Origin: Lyophyllum atratum
Taxonomy: Eukaryota; Basidiomycota; Agaricomycetes; Agaricales; Lyophyllaceae
Length of the DNA stretch: 64,000 nucleotides
Reading direction: 5' to 3'
NCBI GenBank assembly: GCA_014905825.1
Contig: JACGCN010000021.1
Span: 1 to 64,000, forward strand
Shown here: positions 11,228 through 23,500 of the stretch, piece by piece
How positions within the stretch are numbered: the first letter of the stretch is position 1
Layout: the number at the start of each line of letters is the position of its first letter
The notes under the pieces: generated by a model
Databases searched by the model: none
Told to the model about the DNA's origin: nothing
The model's input: the letters and a program-made list of their open reading frames with translations, nothing else
Position numbers and translations under genes: made by a program

Positions 11228-13366
11228 ATGTCTACCCCGAACAAGAGACCCTACTCGAAGTCGACACGGAGACAACAGCCCACCCACTGTGCGTACGATT
11301 CGTAATTGGCTAGCTATAAGGGTTAATCTCGATTGATCAAAGTCCTCGCCGTCCCTCTCGTAAGCCTATCCCATCTCATTTCGACTTTCTCATTCCCTTA
11401 CCACTTCCCTTGCGCAGCACACCAACTCTATCCTACGGTCCCGTATCACCGCCTTCCAGACCAACCTATTTCAGCCCGGCGCCCATCCTGATGGCACAAG
11501 GAAGACGCCCATCCGTGGTCTCGACAAGTCGATCGTGATTGATCCCATGCGATTTCATCTCACGCTGGGCGTCATGGCGCTTGATGAGGAGGCAGGGGTA
11601 GACGAGCAGCAGGAAAAGACGAGACCAGTAGACCCCCCGCATCCCAATGCTCCTACGCTAGGTACACTACATCCCTCTCCGTCTCCGGCGCCCACCTCTC
11701 CGCCCCTCGCTGAACGCCAGGAGCCGCCCCAGCCACCTCCAAAAGGTGCACCCCATCCCTTCACGTCTCCTACACGCACCTCTCCACCCGTCGCTGAACG
11801 CCAGAATTCGCCCCAGCCACCTCCGCCAGATACACTCCATCCCTCCTCGACTCCAGAGCTCGACACCACAGGAAACGCAGACCCCCCTCAGCCCAATCCT
11901 CCTCCGCCAGGTCCACCCAATCGCTCCACGTCTCCACCACCCACCTCTCCACCTCCGAAACCGCCCCAGCCATCCCGCACAGTAACCACTGCCCTCGCCC
12001 TCCTCCGTTCCCTCGGGCCCCAGATCGACGCTATCCTCGGCGGAGGAACACCAGGACCCTCGACTCCTGGGACCAGTGCTACCACCGTCGCACCAGAGCT
12101 CGCATCCAAGCTCGAGCTCAGGGTCACGCTCGACTCGCTCGACATCATGCGTCCTGTCAAGCTCAAACGACCAAAGCCTCCACGCCCTAGGAAGCTCCCT
12201 CAGACGTCAACGAGCGAAACTAACGATCCACCACCCGTAATGGATAGCTCAGACGTCGGACAAGAAACAGCGGCGGCTGGAGGAGAAGTGGGACAGCCTA
12301 CCGGTCCTGTCGCGGGAAATGACGAGGAGGGCGGTATGGGTGGACCATCGGTAGTAGCGGGTGTAGACGTCGTGCGCGGGCCTGACCGCGACGACGTGTG
12401 GGCGGAGGTGATGTACCTCGCCCCGAGGGAAACGGGCGAGGACGGGCAGAAGCTACGGCGTATCGCGGGTACGTTCGACTTTTTGTTTTTTGGGGAGGGA
12501 TGGAGGCTGATGATGGGTGGGGATAGATTTGGTGAATATGACGTTTCGAAGGGAAGGGTATGTTGTTGAGAGGAGGGCGTTGAAGGTGTGTTTCGTTTCA
12601 TTGTTTGAGGGGTGCGGTCTCCGTCGATTCTATTTACGTTTTCGCTTCTTCGTTCCCTCCTCTCGGATTCTCAGAGCGTTTCGTTCCGCTCTGCAATCCA
12701 TCACGACGTGGCTTCTATCCGAGAGCTTCTCGCTCGATGTCTTCCTTTTCGCCTACCTGTACCCATACCGTTTGCAAGGTTTGGACGCGGCACCCCGTCG
12801 TCTTCTATTTCACTCAGCGACTGCTGTCCATTTACACTGTTTCGAATTTTCGAACTATCATATACTCCCTTCCCAAACCTTAAGCCCATCCCCACCTTCT
12901 CTTCATCTCGTCATTATCCATAGCCGCAGCTGACCAGCATTTGCATTCCCAGCTCCATTGCACCCTCCTCAACACCTCCAAACGCCGCCCCGCCCGCACA
13001 CGAGGCCAGCCGTTCTCCTACTCCGATCTACTACGATCCGACGCCCTTTCTGTTCTCACAGCTCCGCCAGCACCACCTGACCCTCACGTTGTCGCCCAGA
13101 CGACTCTTACGGAGACCAGCACCAGCACCAGCGCGAATCCGATCTTCACCTCGACCTCGACCACGACGACCGCCACGCTCAAACCGCGGGACAGCACATC
13201 CCGGAAGGCGCCACCACCGGTCTCGATCGACTTCGGGCCTGACCAGAACGACGACATGGTCGTACGCGTGAAGGAGCTGGGGTTGTGGGTGATGGGGAGT
13301 CGGGGTCCGAGGGGAGAGTATGTTAGCTGCGGGGGTGTGCGATTCGGTGAGGCGGGTGGGATGTAG
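11228..13366 (+). CDS. 2H-phosphoesterase, AKAP7/ASCC1-like
   Basis: Five exons fit GT-AG rules and keep one frame: 11,228-11,288, 11,343-11,359 (17 bp), 11,418-12,468, 12,527-12,585 and 12,953-13,366, giving 533 residues. The two catalytic H-x-T motifs of the 2H superfamily are HLTLG (after RGLDKSIVIDPMRF) and HCTLL at the start of exon 5. The N-terminal PTHFLAVPL and C-terminal MGSRGPRGEYVSCGG match the pattern of the AKAP7-like C-terminal domain found in ASCC1-type proteins. Such domains act on RNA ends or cyclic phosphates; here that is inferred. A long Pro-rich insert with about four imperfect repeats (roughly 11,640-11,970) separates the first motif from the rest, and a Ser/Thr-rich loop lies in exon 5. 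This is the only copy in the window that keeps both motifs; truncated copies lie near 33-34.5 kb and 57.5-57.9 kb. Confidence 0.7.
11640..11970 (+). repeat. Degenerate proline-rich repeats within the 2H gene
   Basis: About four units of the form TSPP.AERQ..PQPPP..HPS are encoded in tandem, with C-rich DNA repeats to match. They form a low-complexity insert between the two halves of the phosphoesterase domain. The truncated copy at 33 kb lacks this part. Confidence 0.75.
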
Positions 13367-14100
13367 TGCTCATTATTAAGGGGAGGGAGGGAAGGGGGTT
13401 GATTTGAAGGGACGGGCACGATATGTTCGGGTTGTTTCGTGGGACATGGGCTAGGGCTGTGAGTGGGTTTTTGCTTTAGGTCTTCTTGGACGTTCCTGAC
13501 TGGAGTGACGTGTGTATAGGTCAGACGTCCGTGGACATCGCTCCAATACTACTGATCCCACCCGGTTCAAGTCTCACTGCGACGCTTGATTATTGGACGA
13601 GAACACGCAGGATGGAGGATAAGGAGCAGAACGTCGGCGAAGGTGGTATCATTCAAGACGAATACTAGGGCGTTTACTTTCCACATTCGTTCGCCCACCT
13701 GAAATCTTTTGCTTGTGTAGCTGATTTCTCGCGACGGTGGCTATCGGATGTGTATTCTATGCGTAGAATTCGAAAAGAGATGTGTCTTGGATGCGACGTC
13801 GATGATGGATCCGTTCTATCATCCAGGATGCTGTCCTCGCGCCGGATTCTATGGGCTTATAGTTGTCATTCCATGCTTATTTTCTGAAGTTGAGTTTTGT
13901 TACAAGTACGCTATTGACAGTTTGTGCCCGTGCGTGCGAAGGTACGAGGCCCCGTCACGAGGCAGGTACACATGGACTTCCGCTTGCGTCAAGCTTTCTC
14001 TTCAACATTTACTTGACGACGCAAGGTAATGATTATAAGTGTTTTCATCATAAAGTGACCTACTTAAACCACGTTTCTAGAACTAGGTGCTAACAGGATC
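13367..14100. other. Duplicated intergenic segment upstream of the large F-box gene
   Basis: It contains no convincing gene. About 13,660-13,860 is repeated at 34,800-34,990 (shared TTTTGCTTGTGTAGCTGATT-type sequence and GATGCGAC..CGATGATGGATCC). About 13,940-14,100 matches 25,690-25,862 (TACACATGGACTT...CAAG...CTCTTCA). It therefore carries the promoter of the large F-box family. Confidence 0.6.
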
Positions 14101-15930
14101 ATGGAAACAGGTTCGGTCGACGATGCTTCCCTCATTCAGAAGCTTGAATTCGAGGCTGGGACGACAAGCGGAAACGGTGGTTTCCTCTCAGATCGGGAAT
14201 ATAAACAGGCCAGGACGCTCATCTCGGATACCGAGAAAGTCGTGATATCGTTAGATCAGGAGATCCCACGCCTGATCGCTAAGCGTGAGGAGGTAGCGGA
14301 ACGGCTGTCGAGATTCCGGTTCGCCACCGCTCCTTACAAGCGCCTTCCAGTTGAGGTCCTCTCGGATATCTTCGTGTGGACCCTAGACGGTCAACCAGTT
14401 GTTTTCCCTCCCGTGGATTGCTCCGATGCTCCCTGGGTTTTGCGACAAATATGTTCAAGTTGGAGACACGTCGCGCTCAATGAGCCCCGTCTTTGGAACG
14501 ATGTTAGGATCACTATCCCCGCTGCACATCCCCGACTCCCTCTCATGGTCAATTTCTTACACTCCATCATTTCTCCAACTGGTCCGTTGTCGATATTTCT
14601 GAAGCGCAATATCGATACAACCCCCGAACGCGTCGTTGATGACCTAATCATTCCACATATTCCACGCATCAAAAATCTCAATCTTCATATCACTTTCGGC
14701 GCATTTGGACGCCTCCTCGAGATTCGGCATCAAGACTTCTCTGAACTAGAGACACTACACCTCAGTATCTACAGTCGTACCGACATGTTCGGTCGCGGAA
14801 GCAGGATGGATTGGTCTACGATGTCGGAGAAATGTAGAAGGGCAACTGTTTTCCAAAGTGCCCATCTCCTGCGACACCTGACTATATTTCCTGACAGAAA
14901 TGACAGGTCTACAAATAACATGCTCCACATTCCTTTTCCCTGGGCTGGCTTGACCACTCTCCATATAATCAACATTCGACCGTTGACGCCGTCAGATCTA
15001 CGACATCTCCTACCAAAATGCACCTCCCTGATCGAACTCGAGGCAGAATTATATTATGGCTCTTCGGTCCTTCAACCAGGCGAAACAGACAATACTATTG
15101 TCCTGCCACATCTACGGCGTCTTCGGATAAATGGTATAAATCAAGCCCCACATTCCCTGCCAAGCTTACAGCTACCCTGGGATCAACTAATCAGACTCGA
15201 CCTCATTGATCTCGATGTTGACCATACTTTCTTCGAGATGCATGCTATCCTGAGCCACTGTATCCGGGTTGAAGAGCTTCGCATTGACTCTTTTCCGGGG
15301 ATTGATCCACCATCCAGCACCCCCCTACCTCTTATCGTGTTGCCGAGGTTGAAGGTTCTCCGTATATGGATCGACGACCCACTTACTCTTGATTGCTTCG
15401 TGGTACCAGCGATGGAAGTGTTGTACGTGGACAGCCCAGTAACCCTAGCTGAGAGCAACATATCGGATGTGATCATCCGCTCTTCCTGCTCGCTCTCCTC
15501 CTTCACATACAGGTGCCACCCAGAGAGTGTTGACCCTCAAGACATACACTACCTGCTGACATTTATGCCTCTCTTGCACAACTTCCAAGTCGGCAACACC
15601 GTGATTGATCAGGAAGTCATTCGCGGTATAGCCAGTGGAGAACTTTTGCCTCGATTAGGGGACTTGAGCTGTCTCATGGAAAAGCCTTTCCTTGTTCCCT
15701 TTGTGAAAGTTCTGGAGATGTGTAGAACGCCGACGGGCATGTCGGATGGCGCTGGCTCAACCATTTTGCGACAGCTTTGGGACGTCTCCGTTCACAGAGC
15801 AGGTCAGTATACCGATGGTGACGTTCATAATGCATTCGAGCGCTTGAGAGATCTTGATGAAGAAAATGGGACATCTTTCAACGTCATGCTGTCTACGAGT
15901 CCGCTCATGGGGAGGACTATGTCAAGGTAA
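14101..15930 (+). CDS. Large F-box protein, copy 1
   Basis: A single-exon frame of 609 residues starting METGSVDDASL. Residues about 40-75 are heptad-like (DTEKVVISLDQEIPRLIAKREEVAERL), a likely short coiled coil, followed by the F-box LPVEVLSDIFVWTL, then WVLRQICSSWRHVALNEPRLW, the classical Agaricomycete F-box continuation. The remainder is irregular leucine-rich sequence (LRHLTIFP, LTTLHIINIRPL, LRRLRINGI) expected to bind a target. The likely role is a substrate adaptor in an SCF ubiquitin ligase; the target is unknown. The start codon is supported by the copy at 25,863, which aligns from the first residue and shares the upstream 160 bp. No break was seen, so it can be functional. Confidence 0.85.
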   Translation: METGSVDDASLIQKLEFEAGTTSGNGGFLSDREYKQARTLISDTEKVVISLDQEIPRLIAKREEVAERLSRFRFATAPYKRLPVEVLSDIFVWTLDGQPVVFPPVDCSDAPWVLRQICSSWRHVALNEPRLWNDVRITIPAAHPRLPLMVNFLHSIISPTGPLSIFLKRNIDTTPERVVDDLIIPHIPRIKNLNLHITFGAFGRLLEIRHQDFSELETLHLSIYSRTDMFGRGSRMDWSTMSEKCRRATVFQSAHLLRHLTIFPDRNDRSTNNMLHIPFPWAGLTTLHIINIRPLTPSDLRHLLPKCTSLIELEAELYYGSSVLQPGETDNTIVLPHLRRLRINGINQAPHSLPSLQLPWDQLIRLDLIDLDVDHTFFEMHAILSHCIRVEELRIDSFPGIDPPSSTPLPLIVLPRLKVLRIWIDDPLTLDCFVVPAMEVLYVDSPVTLAESNISDVIIRSSCSLSSFTYRCHPESVDPQDIHYLLTFMPLLHNFQVGNTVIDQEVIRGIASGELLPRLGDLSCLMEKPFLVPFVKVLEMCRTPTGMSDGAGSTILRQLWDVSVHRAGQYTDGDVHNAFERLRDLDEENGTSFNVMLSTSPLMGRTMSR

Positions 15931-16089
15931 TTTACAACTTCCTTGGTGTAGTAGTGCGTAGGGGAACATATGAGAATGGTGTGAGGACGGAAGCTCAGAT
16001 TTCGGTACAGAGACGGGTTGATAAGAATGATACTCGTATACCTCAAAATGAGACCCACGTGGTGCTATGATACTGTGTTAGGGACGGTC

Positions 16090-17100
16090 AGCGCTAGAAC
16101 CCGAACAGTGTACACATGAGCACTGTCCTCAATCTCCCCGACACGCCCTTCCCAAGCCCCCGGCCACGCTCACCCACCAGCAAATTCCGTTCCACCTCTT
16201 CGGTATTGCGCACGTCCAGGTGCAGGAGGGAGGTGGCATTGGGAGGAATTTGGCGACAGCGATGGCGCCAGTGGAAGCGAGGAGCGTGTAGGAGAGGAAG
16301 AGGCGTTTGAGGCACGCGCTGGGGGTGTTTACGGTGGGTGTTATCGTATCTGGGGAAGGGGGGGAGCGTATATCAGCGCGGGGTTTCGAAGGAGCGAGCA
16401 GAGAAGAGGGGAGGGGGAGGAAGGCGGACGTACATGACACCTTCAGGGCCCGGATCGGGATATGTTTCTGCCGTGGAAGAAACTGCCGTCAGCGTCGCAT
16501 TTCCACCACAACGCAAATGAAGAAGGATAGGGAGGGACTCACCAACGCCTCGGCAATAGCAACAGGACACTGCGGGACCGGCTTATTCTCACTCAAATTC
16601 AACGTCTCCATCGGTTCATTCCTCTTCAACCTCTGCGCCATATACGTGACGTCCGGCTACAAACGACAAAATCAACAGCTCCCTCATAAACGCTCAGACA
16701 AAGAAGGAACACGAAAACTCACGTGCAAATCGTTTCCCTCCAGATCCGGTGTCCTAATGCCCCCTACTCCCAGCAAAGCATCCAACGCCCGATGCCCTGG
16801 CGGTATTGCGACCGGTTCCACCGTCCTAACGGGTTCTCTCATCCACCGCCAGTACCGGTACTAGGAGACGTGGTAGTGCGACCATACGCTAGAGAGCGCG
16901 ATCCCGAGAGCGATTGATGGACCTGTGGGTGAACAGCGGGTGTGGTCAGTAGAATATCGTTAGGGAAGGGTTTAACAGGCGCACCACAAAGAATAACTCA
17001 CCTCGGGCTGATCGCTCTCTTCCCTCACGGTCTCGCTACCGAAGGAAGGCGCCGTGTTGTGGTTCGAAGAAGTACCTAGATAAAGTATACCTGTAAACAC
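16090..17100 (-). pseudogene. RNI-like LRR pseudogene, copy B
   Basis: The second decayed copy of the LRR gene, on the minus strand and tail-to-tail with the large F-box gene. Readable parts: SFGSETVREES near 17,035, MREPVRTVEPVAI near 16,840, RALDALLGVGG near 16,790, VTYMAQRLKRNEPMETLNLS near 16,640-16,590, PQCPVAIAEALV near 16,560, and LKRLFLSYTLLASTGAIAVA near 16,300-16,240. The last matches the usual LKRLFLS.T.L...GAIALAEFLP of intact relatives. The end of the reading frame is shifted and the C-terminal repeats are lost. Sequence quality in the middle is better than in copy A, so it helps define the family. Confidence 0.6.
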
Positions 17101-17149
17101 AAACGAGAATGATTAGTAATGCTGAGAGGGGAAAACAGGCAAATAAATA

Positions 17150-17818
17150 GAATCACTACTTACATTGGTCGGTCCAGCGCGCATCGGCGAGGAGGGAGGG
17201 GACGTTGAGTGGTGGTTTGTGGTGGTATGAGCATCGAGACGGCCGTCGCGATCAACGACCAGGTCACATGCACGTATCACCTGATTGTTCCTGACTGCCT
17301 GATCGATCTCAACGTCCAAGTCAGAGCTCGCTGTCTGAGTCCTCCTACTCGTGCGTCCGCTCAGCGCTCAACGCTGGCGTGCACCGAGTCGTTCAATGTA
17401 AGTATATTTGAAGCGTTTTCTTTACATGTTTTCTCATACAACTGTACTAATCAAGCTCATTTACTTGAACAGGTCCATATTCTACCTCCATCGCTCAACC
17501 AACAACACGGCACCCTCCCTTCCCTCAGCAAGGTGATTTGTTGAGGCCGAATATCGCAGTGGACAGTGTCGCCATCCTGCTCTCGCATCGCGCCATATCC
17601 CCGAACAGGATCGACCCCCGGCCTCGCGGACCACATCCCTCCACCTCACAGCCTCACTCGGCCGCGCGGATATTCTCAACTTACTACTGGAGCAGGACAG
17701 CGTCAATTACACGCTCAGAGACGGGTAAGGAGTCACATGCTGCGACCTAGCCCCTGGACGCAACGTCATTACGGCCATCGAAGGTATGTATCCCTACCTC
17801 CCTTGTCTCGTCCTTCCA
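17150..17818 (+). pseudogene. OSH pseudogene, copy B, 5' (ankyrin) part
   Basis: This is the 5' portion of an OSH-like pseudogene, with ETAVAINDQVTCTYHLIVPD near 17,230 and ankyrin remnants near 17,610-17,750. It stops in the intron after the ankyrin exon at CTTGTCTCGTCCTTCCA (17,818), exactly where the Plavaka element begins. The homologous intron at 29,143 runs on uninterrupted. The 3' part resumes at 23,928, so both halves are one copy split by the transposon. The reading frame is already damaged on both sides, so the insertion need not have killed the gene. Confidence 0.65.
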
Positions 17819-18036
17819 ACATCAGTATTTTCTCGATTTACTTTTTTTGACTTGTGCAAGCGTAAAAAAGCGTAAAAAAGCGTGAAAGTAAGAAGTTGAA
17901 CAAGCCGCGTCACCTTTCCAAAAAAGCGGAGGGTTTTTGAGTAAAGTAAAAGTAGAAAAAGCGAAGAAAAGTATCAAAAAGCGCAGGAAAGGTAGTAGGT
18001 ACCATAGAGACAGATAGTCTAAGCAGTAACACGAAT

Positions 18037-20301
18037 CTAGGGCTTTGCAGGGCTCGAGAAGTCGAACATCACGGCACGATTGTGATCGAAGAAGGACAGA
18101 TTAGCTTGATACTCTTCGTCCGCGTCGTCTGTCATCGAGCAACCGATACCGCATGCATCCAGCAGCTCATTCCAACGAGTTTCGTCAATGTTTCCAAGAT
18201 TTCTGTAATAGGCGATGACTTTTGAACCCCAGGACCCATTCGAGAAATCGGTGACTTTGTCGGACTCGTTCTGACGAAGGATTTGCACCGCGCGTTCGAG
18301 CTACAAAGAAAACGGCAAAGCTGTCAGTCGGTCTGTTTCGCGAGAATGACAGTGACTGAGCATGTACATACCGCCGCCATAGCAAGAGCAATCAGGCCGC
18401 GTGGGCGTCCATTAATTGATGCTGAACCGGAGTTCAGGGATAGGAACGGCCGTACTAGGTCAATCACGAATGTCGTCAAAAGCTTCCCCCCAGGCTTCTG
18501 CAATGAAAAGGGATTCGATCGAAAAATTCGTCATAAATTTGTGTTAAGGATAAGCTTACCACGTATCGAGGATCTTCGCGGTTGAAAGGTGCGTCAGGAG
18601 CAGCGGGTTCTTTGAAGAATAGGGGGCCGTCAGGACGAGAAGCCCAGAGGAGCCAATCACGAACAGCCTGGGCTCCATCCAGTGTACTGATATGCTTCTC
18701 AATGACCTTGATAGCGCTGGAGCCGATGCTCGACCTTTTCTCATTGACCCTGTTGTAGGCCTGTGACAATAGATGTTCAGTATGGCTAAATTGACCTCGT
18801 TCAATAAAGTAAGACTTACCAATGCATGAATGGGGGAGGTTTCCGAGACCTTGTAGGTGATGTTGGGGTAAACCTCTTTCATGATAACGTGCAGTAACGA
18901 GATAAATTGCCTGCTTCCCTTCGCAAATTGGGAGAAGGGATCCGAAGACGTGAAGAACTTATCGTATAGAGTCGGCAGGAAGGTTTTCCGCCATGTCTGG
19001 TCCTTCGCAAAATCCGGAAGATCGTCAATTCGGACATTGTTGGCATTGATAACACGGCGTTTCTTTCCACGGTCCTTATCTCCTTTCTTGGCTTCCTTGG
19101 TTTGTTTGCGCACGGGGGCATTCTCTTCGCTTTCAGTCTCGATTTCGATAGCGGCCAGGTCCACCTTAGTTCGAGCGACAGGTTTTTTACCTGAGGGCTT
19201 AGTAGACGGACGGATATTCCACTTCATGGGTTCGATTTCCTCCTTGGGAACAACAACGACAAGCTTAGCCAGGATATGAGCTGATTTCTCGTGTCGAAGA
19301 TTCACTGCAGACACATACCTCATTCTGACGTGAGAGATCCCGCTTTCCAGCTTCGATAACCTTCTTCGGAGCCTTTGAACGGTCATCTTTCCGAGGCGAA
19401 TACGGGTTGACTGCATCGGCATCCTCATCCTCGAGACCCCCAGAATTGATAGTGATCCCTTGTGAGGATTTTTTCGAACCAGCGGTATGGGCATTCCAAT
19501 CAGGGAGAAGACCAGATGCATAGGTGATGTCACGATCCTTTGTTGATCTGTCACCTGACTGTTAGTTTTCGTCTGCGATTTGTTATCGATAACGACCTAC
19601 TTCTTCCCACCACCAGCTCTCTTTGTCTTGCTACCATCACCACTGCTCATCTTCTTCTTTAACGCCTCCATCTGTTTCTTAAGGGCTTTGTAGTTCTCCT
19701 GAATTGGAGGAGTAATGGTAAGTATCTTGGCCCTGCTCAAAGTAAAGGAACCAACCTTTAGGTCTTCGACAACTTCAGATTCATCAGATGAGGTTGAAGA
19801 AACCTCGTTGAATCCGACGAATTCCTCGCCATCCAGGTCTGAAGCGACATTCATTTCTACATCAGACAACTTTCTAATGGTCTTCGCAGCTGTTTGTGCC
19901 CTGTCTATCTCATCGTCGAAGTCCATCTGTGCCAAACGTCGCTTCGCTTCCTGGGCCGCTTCGTCCTTCCGCCTTTTCGCCTCTTCGACCGCTGCCTTCG
20001 CTGCCTCAACTTCGGCTTTGGTTCGTCGTTTTCGCTTTTCCGTGGTGGCTTTACCATTAGGCTTAGGTCCTCGTCCAGATCGTCGAAGGCCAGGATCACT
20101 ATCTGGGATGGTTGTAGCTACCTTCGCCTTTTTTGCTGGTATTGGTAGGGACTCCACAACAATATCTTCAGGTTCACGACCACGTTTTCTCGCAGGTGCC
20201 TTCGTCGTCATTGGGAGATCGGGGTCGTCATTAGGTGCTGAGGTGGTAGCGTCGGTGGCCTTCTTTCCGCGGCTGGACTTTCGGTGCAGAGGTGGAGACA
20301 T
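18037..20301 (-). CDS. Plavaka-associated accessory protein
   Basis: A minus-strand spliced gene starting MSPPLHRKSSRGKKA at 20,301 and ending FDFSSPAKP at 18,037. Exon 1 (to about 19,600) encodes a basic, Lys/Arg-rich region with a coiled coil (EVEAAKAAVEEAKRRKDEAA). A further basic exon follows, then a globular C-terminal part. That part includes TWRKTFLPTLYDKFFTSSDP, ITYKVSETSPIHALAYNRVN (joined over an intron near 18,800), EKRSSIGSSAIKVIEKHIS, DWLLWASRPDGPLFFKEPA, and a last exon with ERAVQILRQNESDKVTDFS. I recognise the arrangement as one that repeatedly accompanies such transposases in mushroom genomes, but know no defined function. The positive N-terminus suggests DNA binding. About five introns of roughly 50-70 bp are inferred; not every splice site was fixed. 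Confidence 0.6.
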
Positions 20302-20518
20302 AGTTCGAGAAAGTCTATGACGAGGAGTTGGTTGCTGGGCTGTTCAGTTGTTGAAGGGGTATTATCCGAGAGTTGTTTGTTTTCTTCGCGCCTGTGGCGT
20401 TCCGACTCAATTGGTTTGTTTACTCCCTGAAGCTCCAGAACTTTCCACAATGTCCGTGGACTTCCGTCTCGATTCAGAACTTTGCTACAGTCTAGTTCGT
20501 CTCAACGATCTACCACCA

Positions 20519-23500
20519 ATGTCTGATTTTCCGTGTCATCACCCAAATTGCAACCGCACATTCAAGCGCCAAGCGGGCCTTACACAACACTATAATGCTC
20601 AACATCGAGAGCTTTCTCCTGACGTTGAACCAGACCCAGCACTCAATTTTACCGCCGTATACCACCCGAAGTTGAATGGTATGTGTTGCTAGACTTCATT
20701 CAGTTCTAGTTTTTTCATTTCACTCTATTTCAGCTCTTCCATGCGATGAGGACGGCAATTTCATTTCCCTTTATAGTCGCCCACGACATCCTGTTGCTCG
20801 GGATATAACGGAATACGATCCTTGGCACCCGTTTGACGGTCGCCTAAGCTTTGACTGGGCTCACTACTATTTCGTTGAACTGCAAGCGCCGGAAAAGAAA
20901 ATCAATAAGGGGCTGAACCTCTGGCTAGCTGCGAGGTTAGAAGCGGGAGATAATTCACCGCTTCCCTGGTCTTCAGCAGCCGAGATGTATGCAACAATTG
21001 ACTCGATCCAAGACGGTGATGCACCATTCGAGACGGTTTCATTCAAATATTCAGGACCACTTCCACCTCGCCCGCCTCGTTGGATGACGGAAACATATGA
21101 GCTCTGTACCCGCAATGCACGTGTCCTCATCCACAATCAACTTCGCACCACAGATTTCAAAGACCATATCAACCTTCGACCTTACCGTCAATTCAATCAC
21201 AAGGGTGATCGTGTCTGGTCAAATCTAATGTCCGGGGACTGGGTATGGAATGACGCAGTAAGAACTTGTCAAAGATTAAAGGTATAACTATCTACTCATC
21301 ATTTCGGCAGGATGCCATCGCTAAAGATCCTCGTACTCACGGTGCAATGCTGGTACCCATTGTAGCCGGAAGCGACAAGACCACAGTCTCAGTCGCCACC
21401 GGTCACCAAGAATATCACCCAGTTTATATGTCTCCTGGAAACCTCACCAATACGGCACGTCGCGGACACAGCAACTCGGCACTTCCTGTAGCGTTCCTTC
21501 CTATTCCGAAAAGTAAGCACCGACATCTCAATTGTTGAGTATCGATTGAATGCGACCTCAATTGCAGCAAGCAAATTGGAGGCAAAGCGTCCGGAGTATC
21601 AGCGATTTGTACGACAGATGTACCATATGTGTTTAGCACGAATTTTTGCACCTCTCAAGGCAGCGATGACAGAACCGGAAGTTGTTCTTTGCCCTGACGG
21701 CCATTTTCGACGTGCGATCTATTCGTTAGGTCCCTACATCGCAGATTATCCGGAACAAGTCTGGCTTGCAGGAATTGTGCAGTGGTGGTGTCCGAAGTAT
21801 GTCTCCTTTCTTTGTACGGTCTGACATGGCTGACTGTTGTCCAGATGTGATGCACGGCCAGGAGATCTGGATAATAAGGATGCTCACTGTCGGTCTCATG
21901 AGCGAAGTGACTTCATCATTAGCTCTTTCGACCCTGGGATTGTGTGGGTTGAACATGGGATCAGGAGTGACATTGTAGTAAGAATTTTTGCTCGTCTTGC
22001 AGTACTACCTTTTGGTAATCTATGGCTACAATGTCGGTTGTCAACAGCCGTTTACACACGGATTTCCTCGTGCCGACATCCATAGCCTCCTCTCACCAGA
22101 TTTACTCCATCAACTTATCAAAGGAACGTTCAAAGATCATCTCGTGGAGTGGGTCAATCAATACCTACACATCGCTCACGGCGAAACTCGTGCATTAGAG
22201 ATAATTCAAGACATAGATCGACGGTAATTAGCAACAGTATCTATTGTGCATGTACTAAAAGCTGACTACATCTCTTCTTTAGCATTTCTGCTGTTCCTTC
22301 GTATGCAGGTTTGCGGCGCTTCAGCGATGGTCGGAACTTCCAACAATGGACAGGTGATGATTCAAAGGCATTGATGAAGGTGTGTAGTCATCAATTGCTC
22401 TCGTCGTTCAGTTCTCTGACACGGAATTAGGTCTACATTGCTGCAATTGCTGGAAATGTGCCTTCTGAAATCGTGAAATGCCTGTCGACTTTCATGGACC
22501 TCTGCTACATATTTCGTCGGAATGCAATTACGAGCACGGCCCTCAAGGATGCGGAGGTCCTTCTCGATCGGTTTCACGAACTTCGCCAGTTTTTTGTTGA
22601 TGTTGGAGTCCGCACCTCTACCTCGTTGCCTCGTCAGCATGCCCTCCTGCACTATATCACCTCGATACCTATGTTTGGATCTCCGAATGGTCTATGCTCA
22701 TCGATTACAGAGTCGAAGCATATCAAAGCCGTCAAAGAACCCTGGCGACGGTCCAGCCGCTTCCGAGCACTCGTCCAAATGCTACGTACCATCGTCAGAC
22801 TGGAAAAGTTTGCAGCTCTGCGGCAACGCTTTTTACATCAGGGCATGCTTGTTGGCAGCACTGCGGGATATGTTGCTCAGTCCCTTCTCGGAGCCGACAA
22901 TTTCGACAATGACGGTGACGTGTCCATGAATGATGTCGACTCTGGATTGATGGACGCCAGCGCCATGGTCAATGATGTTGATGACGAGCAAGTCCCAAGT
23001 ACAGAGGGTCAAGGTGCTGGAAAAGAGCGGTTGCATGATGCTGGGCCTGTAGACGGACCGCGAGCACTTTCCTCCATCGTGCTTGCCTCCACACCTGGTG
23101 TGTTTCGATGTTATTCTCTTCAATTCTCGCAAGCACTAACCGCCGTTTGCAAGAGCGAAAATATCCCAAGGATCTGGACATGCTGGCGTTGCATATCAAC
23201 GAGCCTGGCTTCCCCTCAGCCTTCAGTCAATTTCTGTATTCTCGACGACACCCAAACCGTTCCATCCCCGATGATGTCATTTCACGCGTCAATTTTGTCG
23301 GCAAAATCCACGTTTTTCATTCAGCAATCGCGCGATTTTATTCACCAAGCGATCTCTGTGGGGCTGGAGGTATGTATCGGCAACGTGTCCGATGCAATCC
23401 GTCGTGGCATGGCCATCCTCGTCATGATACCGTATTTGTCGTCGCGGACGAGGATCAGCCGGGAATGGCAGGACTGCTTGTTGCGCGGATCCATCTCTTC

